Assembly: GCF_003569005.1 (NCBI RefSeq)
Contig: NZ_BCUR01000001.1
Span: 1,606,136-1,670,135, forward strand
Direction of reading: 5' to 3'
DNA length: 64,000 nt
Origin: Vibrio superstes
GTDB taxonomy: Bacteria > Pseudomonadota > Gammaproteobacteria > Enterobacterales > Vibrionaceae
Shown: positions 35,550 to 44,297 of the stretch, piece after piece
How positions within the stretch are numbered: the first letter of the stretch is position 1
Layout of the letters: each line of letters starts with the position of its first letter
The notes under the pieces: generated by a model
What the model was told of the DNA's origin: nothing
Databases searched by the model: none
The model's input: only the letters and a program-made list of their open reading frames with translations
Program-made: the position numbers and the translations under genes

Positions 35550-36746
35550 TTAGGTTTCACTTTCTAACGGCATCTGATAGACACCATTGTGATTGTTGGC
35601 CTTGATCGCGCCAAATAATGAAATGAGTGACGCACAAAACATGATCCCCACAATAGGCCATAAGGAGTCTTTACTTAACAAGGCTGCGAGTGCGCTAATG
35701 CTGGCGGCGGTAAAAAACTGTGTGGCTCCAAGCGCTGCAGAGGCGACGCCTGCGCCTTGCCCAAAATGCTTGAGGAAGCTGGCGTTAGAGTTTGCCATGA
35801 TGCCGCCATTAGCGGAAATGCTGACAACAAAGCCTACGACCGCAAACCATAAGTTATTGGGTGCAATGAGCTGTGAGGAAATTAATAGTGTTGTGCCAAG
35901 AACCTGAAGACTAATAAATTTGACCAATAGCGTCTCAGGTGAATGATGGCTCAATAGGAATGAGTTGATTCGATTTACAATGGCGACGCCTATGACGTTT
36001 ACTAGGAAAAGCGCAGAGAACATCTCAGGTGTCACGCCAAAATGAATCATGTAAGCGAACGCGCCGTTTGCAATAAATGTCATCAACACAGAAAAACTAA
36101 AGCTTTGTGAGACCATGTAGCCCAGTGCTTTAGACTCTGTAAACACATGTTTGTAACGAACTGGTGTGGTTGGTGATGCACGCTTTTTGGCTTTGGGTAA
36201 AACACGCCTAGCAATAAAGGCGACGACTAAGGCCAAAATACCAGAGATAATAAATATCCAGTGCCAACCCAGCAGATTCATAATCGCCGTGCCCACAGAA
36301 GGCGCTATTGAAGGGGCGATCATGCTGATCAGCGCGATTAGCGCAAACAGTTTTGCTGACTCACGGCCTTCGGTGTTATCTCGGATCATTGCGGGAACCC
36401 CAACGACGGCAATACCTCCACCCAAAGACTGCAATATACGCCAAAACCAGAAACTATGAACACTGGCTGATAATGCAAGCATGAGGCTACAAAATGCAAA
36501 TAGCACTAAGCCTGCAACCATTACCTTCATTCGCCCAAATTTGTCTGATAGCGGGCCTCCAATTAACTGGCCAATGGCTAGACCGAATACATAGATACTA
36601 ACGGTAATTGAAATCATCGCTGTATCGACATTCAGTTCGTTGGCAATAATTGGAATGGCAGGTAGATAGCTATCAATTGCAAACGGTGTCATCGCAAAAA
36701 CCGCTGCAAGGAGCACAACGAGACTGCGGCTAATAGAATTATTCAT
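35550..36746 (-). CDS. Bcr/CflA-type multidrug efflux MFS transporter
   Basis: 398 residues from the ATG at 36746 (TGAGG upstream; a longer frame to 36824 covers the promoter and is not used). Twelve-helix MFS protein with the Bcr/CflA features TPFAIDSYLPAIPIIANELNV, QLIGGPLSDKFGRMKVM, LFALIALISMIAPSIAPSVGTAIMNLLGWHWIFIISG. Drug:proton antiport at the inner membrane. Divergent from the MarR gene; two dyads in between likely repress it. Confidence 0.93.
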   Translation of the reverse strand: MNNSISRSLVVLLAAVFAMTPFAIDSYLPAIPIIANELNVDTAMISITVSIYVFGLAIGQLIGGPLSDKFGRMKVMVAGLVLFAFCSLMLALSASVHSFWFWRILQSLGGGIAVVGVPAMIRDNTEGRESAKLFALIALISMIAPSIAPSVGTAIMNLLGWHWIFIISGILALVVAFIARRVLPKAKKRASPTTPVRYKHVFTESKALGYMVSQSFSFSVLMTFIANGAFAYMIHFGVTPEMFSALFLVNVIGVAIVNRINSFLLSHHSPETLLVKFISLQVLGTTLLISSQLIAPNNLWFAVVGFVVSISANGGIMANSNASFLKHFGQGAGVASAALGATQFFTAASISALAALLSKDSLWPIVGIMFCASLISLFGAIKANNHNGVYQMPLESET

Positions 36747-36757
36747 TAAAACCTCAT

Positions 36758-36777
36758 TTATCTTTCCAGAAAGATAA
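36758..36777. promoter_or_regulatory. MarR operator, site 1
   Basis: TTATCTTTCCAGAAAGATAA: a perfect 20-base palindrome in the Bcr/CflA-marR intergenic region. A second related dyad follows at 36788. Confidence 0.78.
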
Positions 36778-36787
36778 TAGGTGGATT

Positions 36788-36808
36788 TTATCTTCCTAGC
36801 AAGATATA
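36788..36808. promoter_or_regulatory. MarR operator, site 2
   Basis: TTATCTT, six bases, AAGATATA: a close variant of site 1, 31 bases centre to centre, ahead of the marR ATG at 36844. Confidence 0.65.
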
Positions 36809-36843
36809 TTTCAGTAACTAGCAATCACAATGAGTTGGCGACT

Positions 36844-37335
36844 ATGTCTAAACAAGAAAGCTTAGAGACAATTTTAAAGCATGGAAGAGCCAACTGGCCC
36901 GAAGCGTTCGATAACTTTAGGCCTACGATCCTTATGATTCATCGAATACACAGTCATTTAGATGATGACTTAGAAGACATTATTGTTCAGCATGATCTGC
37001 AAAAAGCAGACTTCGGTATATTAATGACCCTAAGACGCAGTGCTGAACCCTATTGCTTATCACCGACTGATTTGTATCGCTCAATGCTATTCAGCTCGGG
37101 TGGATTAACTAAAGTTCTCAGTCGCGTTGAAAAAGCCGGTTTGGTTGAGCGATTGGAAAATCCGCAAGATGGACGCAGTAAACTGGTCAAATTGACCGAC
37201 ACTGGACGCAAACTCATCGAACAGGTGGCGCTGACATTGCATCAGCAAGAGCAGCGCCAATTGGATGTCTTAACGGCAGAAGAGAAGCAGGAATTAGAGC
37301 AGCTTTTAAATAAAGTTCTGCGCCAGTGGGAATAA
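36844..37335 (+). CDS. MarR-family regulator
   Basis: About 163 residues from ATG 36844; a GTG at 36781 would place the start inside the operators. Winged-helix part: HDLQKADFGILMTLRRSAEPYCLSPTDLYRSMLFSSGGLTKVLSRVEKAGLVERLENPQDGRSKLVKLTDTGRKLIEQ, the classical MarR pattern. It probably represses both itself and the divergent Bcr/CflA pump via the dyads at 36758-36808 and is relieved by a drug-like ligand. Confidence 0.92.
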   Translation: MSKQESLETILKHGRANWPEAFDNFRPTILMIHRIHSHLDDDLEDIIVQHDLQKADFGILMTLRRSAEPYCLSPTDLYRSMLFSSGGLTKVLSRVEKAGLVERLENPQDGRSKLVKLTDTGRKLIEQVALTLHQQEQRQLDVLTAEEKQELEQLLNKVLRQWE

Positions 37336-37436
37336 AGGCAGTGTAAGAACACCACTAAAAAAGTCTAAGGAAAAAGTACATTGAATGAGGGTTTTGGTTT
37401 AGTTGTTGATGGCTAATCCGAACCCCCATTACGTTT

Positions 37437-37787
37437 TTAAATTAACCCACCCACATAAATAATAGTACCGTAGATCGCAACTCCAGCAAGTACTGGCAAA
37501 CCAAGCGATCGTTTCCAATACCAAATTAGTAGGGTAAATAGTGTACCCACTAAAGTCGCCAACCAAGAGGTAAGCGATGGCGTCGTGGGGATTAACGATG
37601 TACCAAACATGGCGGCAATCATTGTAGGTCCTAGCACTGATAGCCAGGTAGGGATGTTATTCAATGCATTGCTTTGGTCACGATCTTTCATACGCCGAGA
37701 CATCCACAGCATAGGTAAAACACGCATCGCAAAGGTTCCCGCTGCGATCAATAGCATGACCATCCACAATGACTTATCCATGGTCAC
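37437..37787 (-). CDS. AzlD-family branched-chain amino-acid export subunit
   Basis: 116 residues with about four hydrophobic helices, typical of the small AzlD subunit that pairs with AzlC. MRVLPMLWMSRRM near the N-terminus and LPTWLSVLGPTMIAAM-type segment match the family. Overlaps azlC by 14 bases. Confidence 0.88.
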   Translation of the reverse strand: MTMDKSLWMVMLLIAAGTFAMRVLPMLWMSRRMKDRDQSNALNNIPTWLSVLGPTMIAAMFGTSLIPTTPSLTSWLATLVGTLFTLLIWYWKRSLGLPVLAGVAIYGTIIYVGGLI

Positions 37788-38505
37788 TCTCCTTAGCGAT
37801 TGATGCTCCCCTCACTGCGTAATACAGCAGAGCGCCACACAGTGCAGCCAATGGGATCGCTGCATTAGGATAACCATAAAGCTTTAAAAGTAGTGCGACC
37901 AAGCTGGTCCCGGCAAGTGAAACTGTCCAAAGTAAGGTGTTAAACTTTGGGGCTAATAGAACCAAAAACAGTGCGGGCAGGGCAAAGGGTAATACCTCAC
38001 CCAATAAGGGCCATTTGGCAATAAGCTCAGCACCAGCAATGGCGCCCAAAGCTGTGCCGCCAATCCAACTAAACCACGCCAATAAGGCCGCACCAGCAAA
38101 CCAACCAAGGCGATCGCTCTGGGCAAGTTGAGGCAAGCGGGTGTGAGCTAGAGCAAAGATCTGATCAGTCAAACCATGAAGAAGGGCGAGCCACCACGGG
38201 CTCTTAGTTAGGTAAGGCGCAATATTGGGTCCGTAGACCACATGTCGTGCATTGATCAGCAGTGTCATGACCAATACCAGCCATAGTGGGGCACCAGAGG
38301 CAACCATTGCGACAAACAAAAACTGCGATGCCCCTGCGTAAATGAACACTGAGATGGCAATGGTTTCCCAAACACTGAACCCAGATTGCAGTGCTATAAC
38401 CCCAAAAGAGATCGCGACAGAGACATAGCCACCCATTAGTGCCAAGGCATCGGTTGCTCCTGCAATCCAGGGCTTCCAGGTTGATGCTTCACTATTTGCG
38501 CTCAT
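37774..38505 (-). CDS. AzlC-family permease
   Basis: About 243 residues from ATG 38505 (AAGGA upstream), overlapping the XRE gene stop by 14 bases. Six or so helices; family blocks GGYVSVAISFGVIAL, SVFIYAGASQFLFVAMVASGA, VLVMTLLINARHVVYGPNIAPYLTKSPWWLALLHGLTDQIFALAHT. AzlCD exports branched-chain amino acids or analogues. It is controlled by the preceding regulator by position. Confidence 0.9.
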   Translation of the reverse strand: MSANSEASTWKPWIAGATDALALMGGYVSVAISFGVIALQSGFSVWETIAISVFIYAGASQFLFVAMVASGAPLWLVLVMTLLINARHVVYGPNIAPYLTKSPWWLALLHGLTDQIFALAHTRLPQLAQSDRLGWFAGAALLAWFSWIGGTALGAIAGAELIAKWPLLGEVLPFALPALFLVLLAPKFNTLLWTVSLAGTSLVALLLKLYGYPNAAIPLAALCGALLYYAVRGASIAKESDHG

Positions 38506-39031
38506 GAGTGTGTTCCTTGTTCGCATAATTGATGGTGACTAAAAGCGTTGCGCCGGCGGTGGTGGTTCGATAAAGATGAGGCTTGTCGGCTGGGAAGCGA
38601 TGGATGTCGCCCGCGCCAAGGAGCTTAGTATTCTCTTCTTCTCCAGTCTCAATTTGGCCCGATATGACACTGATAGTTTCAAAGGTGCCAAGAGAGTGAG
38701 CTTTAGACAGTTTGTTGGTATGAGGTGCACATGACATCCAATATGCATCCACTTGCGGGGCATCAGTACCACGTTCAATTAACTGTACCAACATGCCATC
38801 ATCCTCGATGGGGCTGTTAATGGAGTCAATCAAACTGCCAAATGAGACATCTAACTGTACTGCTAAGCGCCAGATAGTATCGAGAGTAGGGTTACCACTG
38901 CCGTTTTCTAGACGGGATAGGTTGGACTTAGCGATGCCTGCATCCGAGGCCAGTTGTGAGAGTGAAATTCCCTTTGCTTGACGCAACTGTTGAAGGTTGT
39001 GTCCTAAAACGACGAGGTTTGGTTCATCCAT
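38492..39031 (-). CDS. XRE-family regulator with C-terminal cupin
   Basis: 179 residues from ATG 39031, with GGAGAG upstream; an upstream frame to 39091 overlaps the operator. Helix-turn-helix in LGHNLQQLRQAKGISLSQLASDAGIAKSNLSRLENGSGNPTLDTIWRLAVQLDVSFGSLI; small cupin-type sensor after it (LSKAHSLGTFETISVISGQIETG, LGAGDIHRFPADKPHLYRT). First gene of the unit with azlC and azlD, typical of amino-acid-responsive regulators. Confidence 0.92.
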   Translation of the reverse strand: MDEPNLVVLGHNLQQLRQAKGISLSQLASDAGIAKSNLSRLENGSGNPTLDTIWRLAVQLDVSFGSLIDSINSPIEDDGMLVQLIERGTDAPQVDAYWMSCAPHTNKLSKAHSLGTFETISVISGQIETGEEENTKLLGAGDIHRFPADKPHLYRTTTAGATLLVTINYANKEHTHERK

Positions 39032-39046
39032 AGCTCTCTCCAAAAT

Positions 39047-39078
39047 GTTCCATATATAGAACGTTCTATATAAAGAAC
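39047..39078. promoter_or_regulatory. Tandem operator of the XRE regulator
   Basis: Two directly adjacent copies of GTTC-N8-GAAC (39047-39062 and 39063-39078); the centre is also a perfect palindrome, TATATAGAACGTTCTATATA. It lies just ahead of the XRE ATG, so autorepression is likely. Confidence 0.75.
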
Positions 39079-39168
39079 GAGGAATTGTCAATCAATTGCT
39101 GTTGTATTTTGAACCTAAGATTGGCGCCGTTAATGTTGGTGAATGGGATGACCAGATTGGAAATATAG

Positions 39169-39185
39169 ATGTTATGTTATAACAT
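39169..39185. promoter_or_regulatory. Zur box
   Basis: ATGTTATGTTATAACAT differs from the core of the gamma-proteobacterial Zur site (ATGTTATANTATAACAT) at one position. About 100 bases before the DUF1826 gene start. Confidence 0.78.
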
Positions 39186-39282
39186 GGCATTTGATTTTTT
39201 AGTTCGTGCGTAAGCGGTTTTTAGAAGGGTAGCCGCTTCCATTGAACCTGAATGCAAATACATACGCTTTGGAGGCAAGGGA

Positions 39283-39951
39283 ATGAGTTTAGATCTAGTC
39301 GCAAGCCCAGAACCGGTTTATTCGGCATCACTAGCATTACGAGAAAGCAAACCGAGCACACTTAGTAATATCTACCAATCAGAGCAAAATATCGCAATAT
39401 GGCAACGTATGCTCCCAACGACGATGACAAACGATATAAATCAAATGTTATTTGAGGGAAGACCGCTAGCGTTAGTACAAAGCGTCACTCCAAACAATGC
39501 TGCTGATTGGATTCGAAACAAGCTAGATGAATATGCGTGCGCTGATGCGCTTGCTACAGATATCGCCTTGATTGTGGATATGTTCTGCTATTTGTTTGAT
39601 GTAGAAGAGGTTGGGCTGAGACTCACTAGCTTAGATAGCCCTATGTGTCCGAGATTCCATGTTGACCACGTGCCGTGTCGTCTGGTTACCACTTATGTCG
39701 GAAGTGCAACCCAGTGGCTTGAGAATAAAGGGATTGATCGCACCAAGCTTGGGGCTGGTAGTCTTGGACAACCGGACAACTTATCGGGCTTATACGGTGA
39801 AGAAACCGCAATCCAGAAGATGCAAGCTGGAGATGTGGCTCTGCTCAAAGGCAGCGGTTGGGAAGGCAACGAAAATAACGGGTTAGTACATCGCTCTCCC
39901 GCCGTCGGGTCAAATGAGCGACGATTACTGCTTACATTGGATTTTGTTTAG
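39283..39951 (+). CDS. DUF1826-family protein
   Basis: 222 residues, no signal peptide. Features of the DUF1826 family: FCYLFDVEEVGLRLTSLDSPMCPRFHVDHVPCRLVTTYVGSATQWLEN and a GDVALLKGSGWEG...VHRSP segment with conserved Cys/His/Asp, suggestive of a metal-binding 2OG-oxygenase-like barrel. The family is commonly found next to COG0523 GTPases under Zur; the partner is the next gene, and a Zur box is upstream. The function is not known but is likely zinc-starvation-related. Confidence 0.85.
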   Translation: MSLDLVASPEPVYSASLALRESKPSTLSNIYQSEQNIAIWQRMLPTTMTNDINQMLFEGRPLALVQSVTPNNAADWIRNKLDEYACADALATDIALIVDMFCYLFDVEEVGLRLTSLDSPMCPRFHVDHVPCRLVTTYVGSATQWLENKGIDRTKLGAGSLGQPDNLSGLYGEETAIQKMQAGDVALLKGSGWEGNENNGLVHRSPAVGSNERRLLLTLDFV

Positions 39952-40037
39952 ACACATGAGGGTTATAGAATTAGCGCTTAGGTTGGTTAGAGCAAGTCTG
40001 CATCTTAGTCTAGTAAAGGGTTACAGGAGAATAGCCA

Positions 40038-41051
40038 ATGAACTTTAATAAGACACTGATCTCCGGCGTGCCTACCAATATCATTACTGGTTTTCTTGGA
40101 GTAGGAAAAACATCAGCCATTATGCATTTGATGAGTAGCAAACCAAGCAATGAGCGTTGGGCTGTACTAGTTAACGAGTTTGGTGAGATTGGTATCGATG
40201 GCAGTCTGTTACAAGGTAAGCAAAATCAAGACGGTCAAGTGTATATTCGCGAAGTCCCTGGCGGTTGTATGTGTTGTGCGGCAGGTTTGCCTATGCAAAT
40301 CGCCCTTAATCAACTGCTGTCCGAGTCAAAGCCAGATCGTTTATTGATTGAGCCTACAGGGCTGGGTCACCCCAGAGAAGTACTTCAAGTGTTATCGACC
40401 GATTATTATCGGCAAATCATTGATTTACAGAAGAACATTACTTTAGTCGATGCGCGTAAGCTGTCTGATTCAAGGTATACAGAACATGATACTTTTAACC
40501 AGCAAATAGCGATTGCCGATACGGTGGTGGGAAACAAACGCGACCTTTATCAACAAGTTGATGAGAAAAATCTAGCTGACTATGTTAGTGCCTTAGGCTT
40601 ATCAGATACTAGGGTGATTTATGCTGAACATGGCGTGATTCCGTTTACTGAATTTGAGGGCGCGACTGAATTTCATAAGCAAAAGACACCGCATCTTTTT
40701 CAGCAGAAGCAGAGTAGAACGGTTCCTGTCCCTGAACAGCCAATACCCGAAAGCGGGATCTTGAAAGCGACTAATAAAGGTGAAGGGTTCCAAAGTGTTG
40801 GGTGGCGTATGTCTGCTGACAGAGTGTTTAACCGTCTAAAACTGTTGCAGCTTTTGAATAAGCTCACAGCAGAACGCATGAAAGCGGTTTTCATTACTGA
40901 AAGCGGCATTTTCGGGTATAACTTAACCGCTGACGGACTCACTGAAATCGAGCTAGATGAGTGCTCAGAGAGCCGACTAGAAATAATCTCCGATAGAATA
41001 GATGACAGTTTTGAAGAGCTGTTATTAGGTTGCATAGAAGCGTCTTTATGA
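40038..41051 (+). CDS. COG0523 (CobW-type) GTPase, zinc metallochaperone
   Basis: 337 residues. P-loop GFLGVGKTS at residues 18-26, the metal motif GGCMCC (C77, C79, C80), a GNKRDL base-recognition segment and the CobW C-terminal domain (FQSVGWRMSADRVFNRLKLLQLLNKL). These GTPases deliver zinc to client enzymes in zinc shortage. Likely in one unit with DUF1826 behind the Zur box. Not the cobalamin-specific CobW, judged by the neighbours. Confidence 0.9.
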   Translation: MNFNKTLISGVPTNIITGFLGVGKTSAIMHLMSSKPSNERWAVLVNEFGEIGIDGSLLQGKQNQDGQVYIREVPGGCMCCAAGLPMQIALNQLLSESKPDRLLIEPTGLGHPREVLQVLSTDYYRQIIDLQKNITLVDARKLSDSRYTEHDTFNQQIAIADTVVGNKRDLYQQVDEKNLADYVSALGLSDTRVIYAEHGVIPFTEFEGATEFHKQKTPHLFQQKQSRTVPVPEQPIPESGILKATNKGEGFQSVGWRMSADRVFNRLKLLQLLNKLTAERMKAVFITESGIFGYNLTADGLTEIELDECSESRLEIISDRIDDSFEELLLGCIEASL

Positions 41052-41233
41052 TGGCAGATAGGTACATAAATGATGGCCTTTCATTATGACTTTCCATCTT
41101 CGACTCAGGTCTAAGTAAGAACTTAATTTTTCAATAACCTTTGTTATGTGACTTGTGGACACTTTAAACACATACAGCTAGAATGCGGGCTCGCGGCTGC
41201 ACATGAATTTCAGTCAACCTTAGAGATAACATA

Positions 41234-41665
41234 ATGATTGTAGAAAATGTGCTTCCTGAAAATTACGCAGAAATGCTTAATGTTTGGGAAAATTCAGTCC
41301 GAGCAACTCATGACTTCATAACAGAAGAAGATATTGAGTTTTTTAAACCCATCATCATTGAGCAGGCGTTTCCTGCTGTCACTTTGAGATGCATTAAAAA
41401 TAATGGTGGTTCAATCCTAGGCTTTGTGGGTATTCACGATTCGAAGATTGAAATGCTATTTATCTTAAATGAGGCAAGGGAGCAGGGTGTTGGTAAAGTG
41501 CTACTGCAGTACGCAATACAACAGTTAGGCGCGACCAAAGTAGACGTAAACGAACAAAATCCACAGGCCGTAGGTTTTTATGAGCATATGGGCTTTAAAG
41601 TCGTTTCACGTTCACCACTTGATGATATGGGAAAACCATTTCCAATTTTGCATATGACATTATAA
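41234..41665 (+). CDS. GNAT-family N-acetyltransferase
   Basis: 143 residues. Acetyl-CoA site IEMLFILNEAREQGVGKVLLQYAIQQ with the REQGVG loop, and DVNEQNPQAVGFYEHMGFKVVSRSPLDDMGKPFPILHM at the C-terminus, a pattern of the subgroup related to YhdJ/YjhQ-like acetyltransferases. The N-terminal ENYAEMLNVWENSVRATHDFI segment is also typical. Acceptor unknown. Terminator follows. Confidence 0.88.
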   Translation: MIVENVLPENYAEMLNVWENSVRATHDFITEEDIEFFKPIIIEQAFPAVTLRCIKNNGGSILGFVGIHDSKIEMLFILNEAREQGVGKVLLQYAIQQLGATKVDVNEQNPQAVGFYEHMGFKVVSRSPLDDMGKPFPILHMTL

Positions 41666-41698
41666 AGCTCGGTTTGTCGTAAACCAGTTTGATAGAAG

Positions 41699-41729
41699 AA
41701 ACGCCCAAGGCTAATAACCTTGGGCGTTT
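41699..41729 (+). terminator. Terminator after GNAT gene
   Basis: AAACGCCCAAGG and CCTTGGGCGTTT pair perfectly around a seven-base loop; the T run is short but the stem is very stable. Confidence 0.85.
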
Positions 41730-41761
41730 CCGTATTTGTCGAGATAATACCAAACGTACCA

Positions 41762-41915
41762 ATACCAATCGTAGTAAATAACTCGTCATCCTAGCTTGTT
41801 AAAACACTCGATAACGGCGTTAGAATTGTAGAATAAGTACTTATCGAAAAACCTGCGTCGATATCGAGTCTTTTCCCTGCGCTATTTTTGAACACTTACT
41901 TAGTGTGATTGATAT
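41762..41915. repeat. MITE-like repeat, full copy 2 (154 bp)
   Basis: Same element as 4551-4712: starts ATACCAATCGTAGTAAATAA and ends GTGATTGATAT; the interior tracks copy 1 with scattered changes and a short deletion. The remaining bases of 41666-42073 hold no recognisable gene. Confidence 0.8.
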
Positions 41916-42073
41916 AAATCATCAATGGATCAAGCGAGGTAATCTTTAGCTTCAACCACAGCGTGATGACTGACTGAGCCTGCGGCACGTTGTTTAATTT
42001 ACCAACATATTTCGAAACCACTACGTATGCGAGTTAAGGGTGTTTGACGGTATTGGCTGAAAGCAACGGGTTG

Positions 42074-43150
42074 CTATTGTTTTTGTTGATCTATCATTGC
42101 CTCGCGCCACCATCTTTTCTGAAAATTTTCGATGTTATTGTAGAGTACCACTTGGCCGAATTCTGGAGTGATGAGGGTAGTGTCTTTTATTTTCGCTTCT
42201 TTATGGATCTCTTCCATTGGTGCAAACCAAGCGTGATTACTTAAGTTAAAAGTAGCGTTATGGATGGGGACTAGATACTTACCTTGTAGGTCGTTGTGGG
42301 CTTGAATCGTTTGCTTTGGGAAAAGGTGCATATATTGCCAAAGGGTATTGTACGCGCCATTTTCCATTAACGTGACGTCAAACGGACCGTATCTGTTACC
42401 GATTTCTTTAAACCCAGAAAAATAGCCAGAATCGCCACTGAAGTAGAGCTTGAAGTCATTGTGAGTGATTACGTATGACACCCACTGTGTTTTATTCTGG
42501 CCTCCAATACTGCGACCAGAAAAGTGTTGTGAAGGTGTTGCAGTGATAGATATCGGGCCGCTAGTCGTTTGTTCCCACCAGGCGAGTTCGGTTACATTTT
42601 TTTCAGGTACTCCCCAGTCGATGAGTATTTGCTTGACCCCTAAAGGGACATAGAAATGTTCCGTTTTATGGATGAGGGCTTTAATTGACTCTTTATCGAG
42701 GTGGTCAAAATGATCGTGTGAAATGAGGACGCCTTTAAGTCTTGGGACATCTTCGAGCGGCAAAGCCGGTGGCGTATAACGTTGCGGACCAGCAAAGGAT
42801 ACCGGAGAGGCACGGTCAGAAAACATAGGGTCGAACATCCAATACTCATTGTTGAGTCGGATTAATATGGTCGAATGACCAATCTTGACCATTGAGAACC
42901 CCGAACTCTCTTCCATCATTTGTAGGTTAATGTTGTGAATAGGAAGTGGTTGATCAGGCATGGGATAGTCACTGGCGTCCCAATAGATGGACTTCATCGC
43001 AGCGATGAGGCCTACATCTTGTTTCTGATGCTCAAGGTTAAAGAACTTCCCGTCCTTATATCCTTCTACGCCAGAATAATCTTCACTGTTGCTACAGCCG
43101 TTGAGAACAGTGATAAGAATAGAAATGATAACAGGATGGTTTGGTTTCAT
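42074..43150 (-). CDS. MBL-fold lipoprotein hydrolase
   Basis: 358 residues from ATG 43150 (AAAGGCACC upstream). N-terminal signal with a possible lipid-attachment Cys19 (VLNGCS; not an ideal lipobox). The metallo-beta-lactamase metal motif S-H135-D136-H137-F138-D139-H140 is intact, followed by YFSGDSGYFSG and VPIHNATF. The arrangement with TILIRLNNEYWMFDPMFSDRASP and QHFSGRS places it with the RomA/UlaG/NAPE-PLD-like phospholipase group. A lipid or phosphodiester substrate is inferred. Confidence 0.87.
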   Translation of the reverse strand: MKPNHPVIISILITVLNGCSNSEDYSGVEGYKDGKFFNLEHQKQDVGLIAAMKSIYWDASDYPMPDQPLPIHNINLQMMEESSGFSMVKIGHSTILIRLNNEYWMFDPMFSDRASPVSFAGPQRYTPPALPLEDVPRLKGVLISHDHFDHLDKESIKALIHKTEHFYVPLGVKQILIDWGVPEKNVTELAWWEQTTSGPISITATPSQHFSGRSIGGQNKTQWVSYVITHNDFKLYFSGDSGYFSGFKEIGNRYGPFDVTLMENGAYNTLWQYMHLFPKQTIQAHNDLQGKYLVPIHNATFNLSNHAWFAPMEEIHKEAKIKDTTLITPEFGQVVLYNNIENFQKRWWREAMIDQQKQ

Positions 43151-43485
43151 GGTGCCTTTCACTAATGACTGTTCGTAATGGCCTTCTTAACCGTAACGTC
43201 TTCGTGGGGTCGGCACAAATCTTACCTTAGATTTCTGAGATAGCGGTTTGAGTTTGTGATGTAGATGTTAGAAGCTCTCTAACTCAGAAATGCCCCATTG
43301 TTTGCTAGAGTCGCATGACCAAGCAAGCCATGGTGAAGCAATTTGCCTTACTTTTTCTTGTACCGCAATCTAACCATATGGCCAAATTTACTCATCCATT
43401 ACACTCTCCTATTTGTCAGAGAATAGTGTTTAGTATACGGATGTTGTAATCTCATTCATGAACTTACTTACCTCAGAGTTATTGA
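43151..43485. other. Intergenic region between MBL lipoprotein and WYL regulator genes
   Basis: 335 bases between divergent genes; both promoters should lie here. I see no gene, terminator or clear dyad. Confidence 0.45.
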
Positions 43486-44187
43486 ATGTCTAGAAGCCAG
43501 CGATTACTTGATTTACTTCAACTTCTACGTTGCCATAAATACCCAGTATCAGCCGAGCATCTATCCCAGAAGTTGTGTGTCAGTGTTCGCACCATCTATC
43601 GTGATATTTCAACCTTGCAATCCCAAGGTGCAGAAATTGAGGGAGAAGCAGGACTAGGCTATATTTTAAAGCCTAGTTTTACGTTGCCGCCGTTGATGTT
43701 TACAAAGGAAGAGCTTGAGGTACTTTTGTTAGGTGCTAACTGGGTTGCAAAACAAGCAAATGGTGAATTTAGTGATATCAGTAACAATGCGATTGCCAAG
43801 ATCTCAGCCGTATTACCTAGGGATCATAGCATCAAACATGATGAAGATGTGATTCGAGTAGCCTCTATCATTGAAGTTCCTGAGTTAACAATAAACCTAT
43901 CTAGTATTCGAGAGACGATTGAACAACGATACAAAACGACAATTGAATACGTAGATGGAAAGCAAAATACCAGTTCACGAGTGATATGGCCGATCCTTAT
44001 TGGTTTATTCCAGCATCATTATGTTCTCGTCGCTTGGTGTGAAACACGAAAAGCATTTCGTAATTTTAGGCTAGATCGAATATCAACATGGTCTCCCTTA
44101 GCAGAGCATTACCCTTCATCTCGGCAAGCGTTATTGAAAAAATGGCAACAAATAGAAGGAATTAATGAAAATGGAATTCGCTACTGA
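43486..44187 (+). CDS. YafY/DeoR-type WYL-domain regulator
   Basis: 233 residues. N-terminal helix-turn-helix (RLLDLLQLLRCHKYPVSAEHLSQKLCVSVRTIYRDISTLQSQGAEIEGEAGLGYILKPSF) followed by a WYL-type ligand or nucleic-acid-sensing domain (VIWPILIGLFQHHYVLVAWCETRKAFRNFRLDRISTW). It is followed in the same direction by an alpha/beta hydrolase about 110 bases on, a likely target. Confidence 0.9.
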   Translation: MSRSQRLLDLLQLLRCHKYPVSAEHLSQKLCVSVRTIYRDISTLQSQGAEIEGEAGLGYILKPSFTLPPLMFTKEELEVLLLGANWVAKQANGEFSDISNNAIAKISAVLPRDHSIKHDEDVIRVASIIEVPELTINLSSIRETIEQRYKTTIEYVDGKQNTSSRVIWPILIGLFQHHYVLVAWCETRKAFRNFRLDRISTWSPLAEHYPSSRQALLKKWQQIEGINENGIRY

Positions 44188-44297
44188 CAAAAACTGTCAC
44201 TAATATTGTTTATATTTACTTTCAGTAGCACGGTTACTTGCCTCTCAACGGACTGGTAACTCTTTTCAATCATTAAAACAAAGTATAAGGTATCTTC

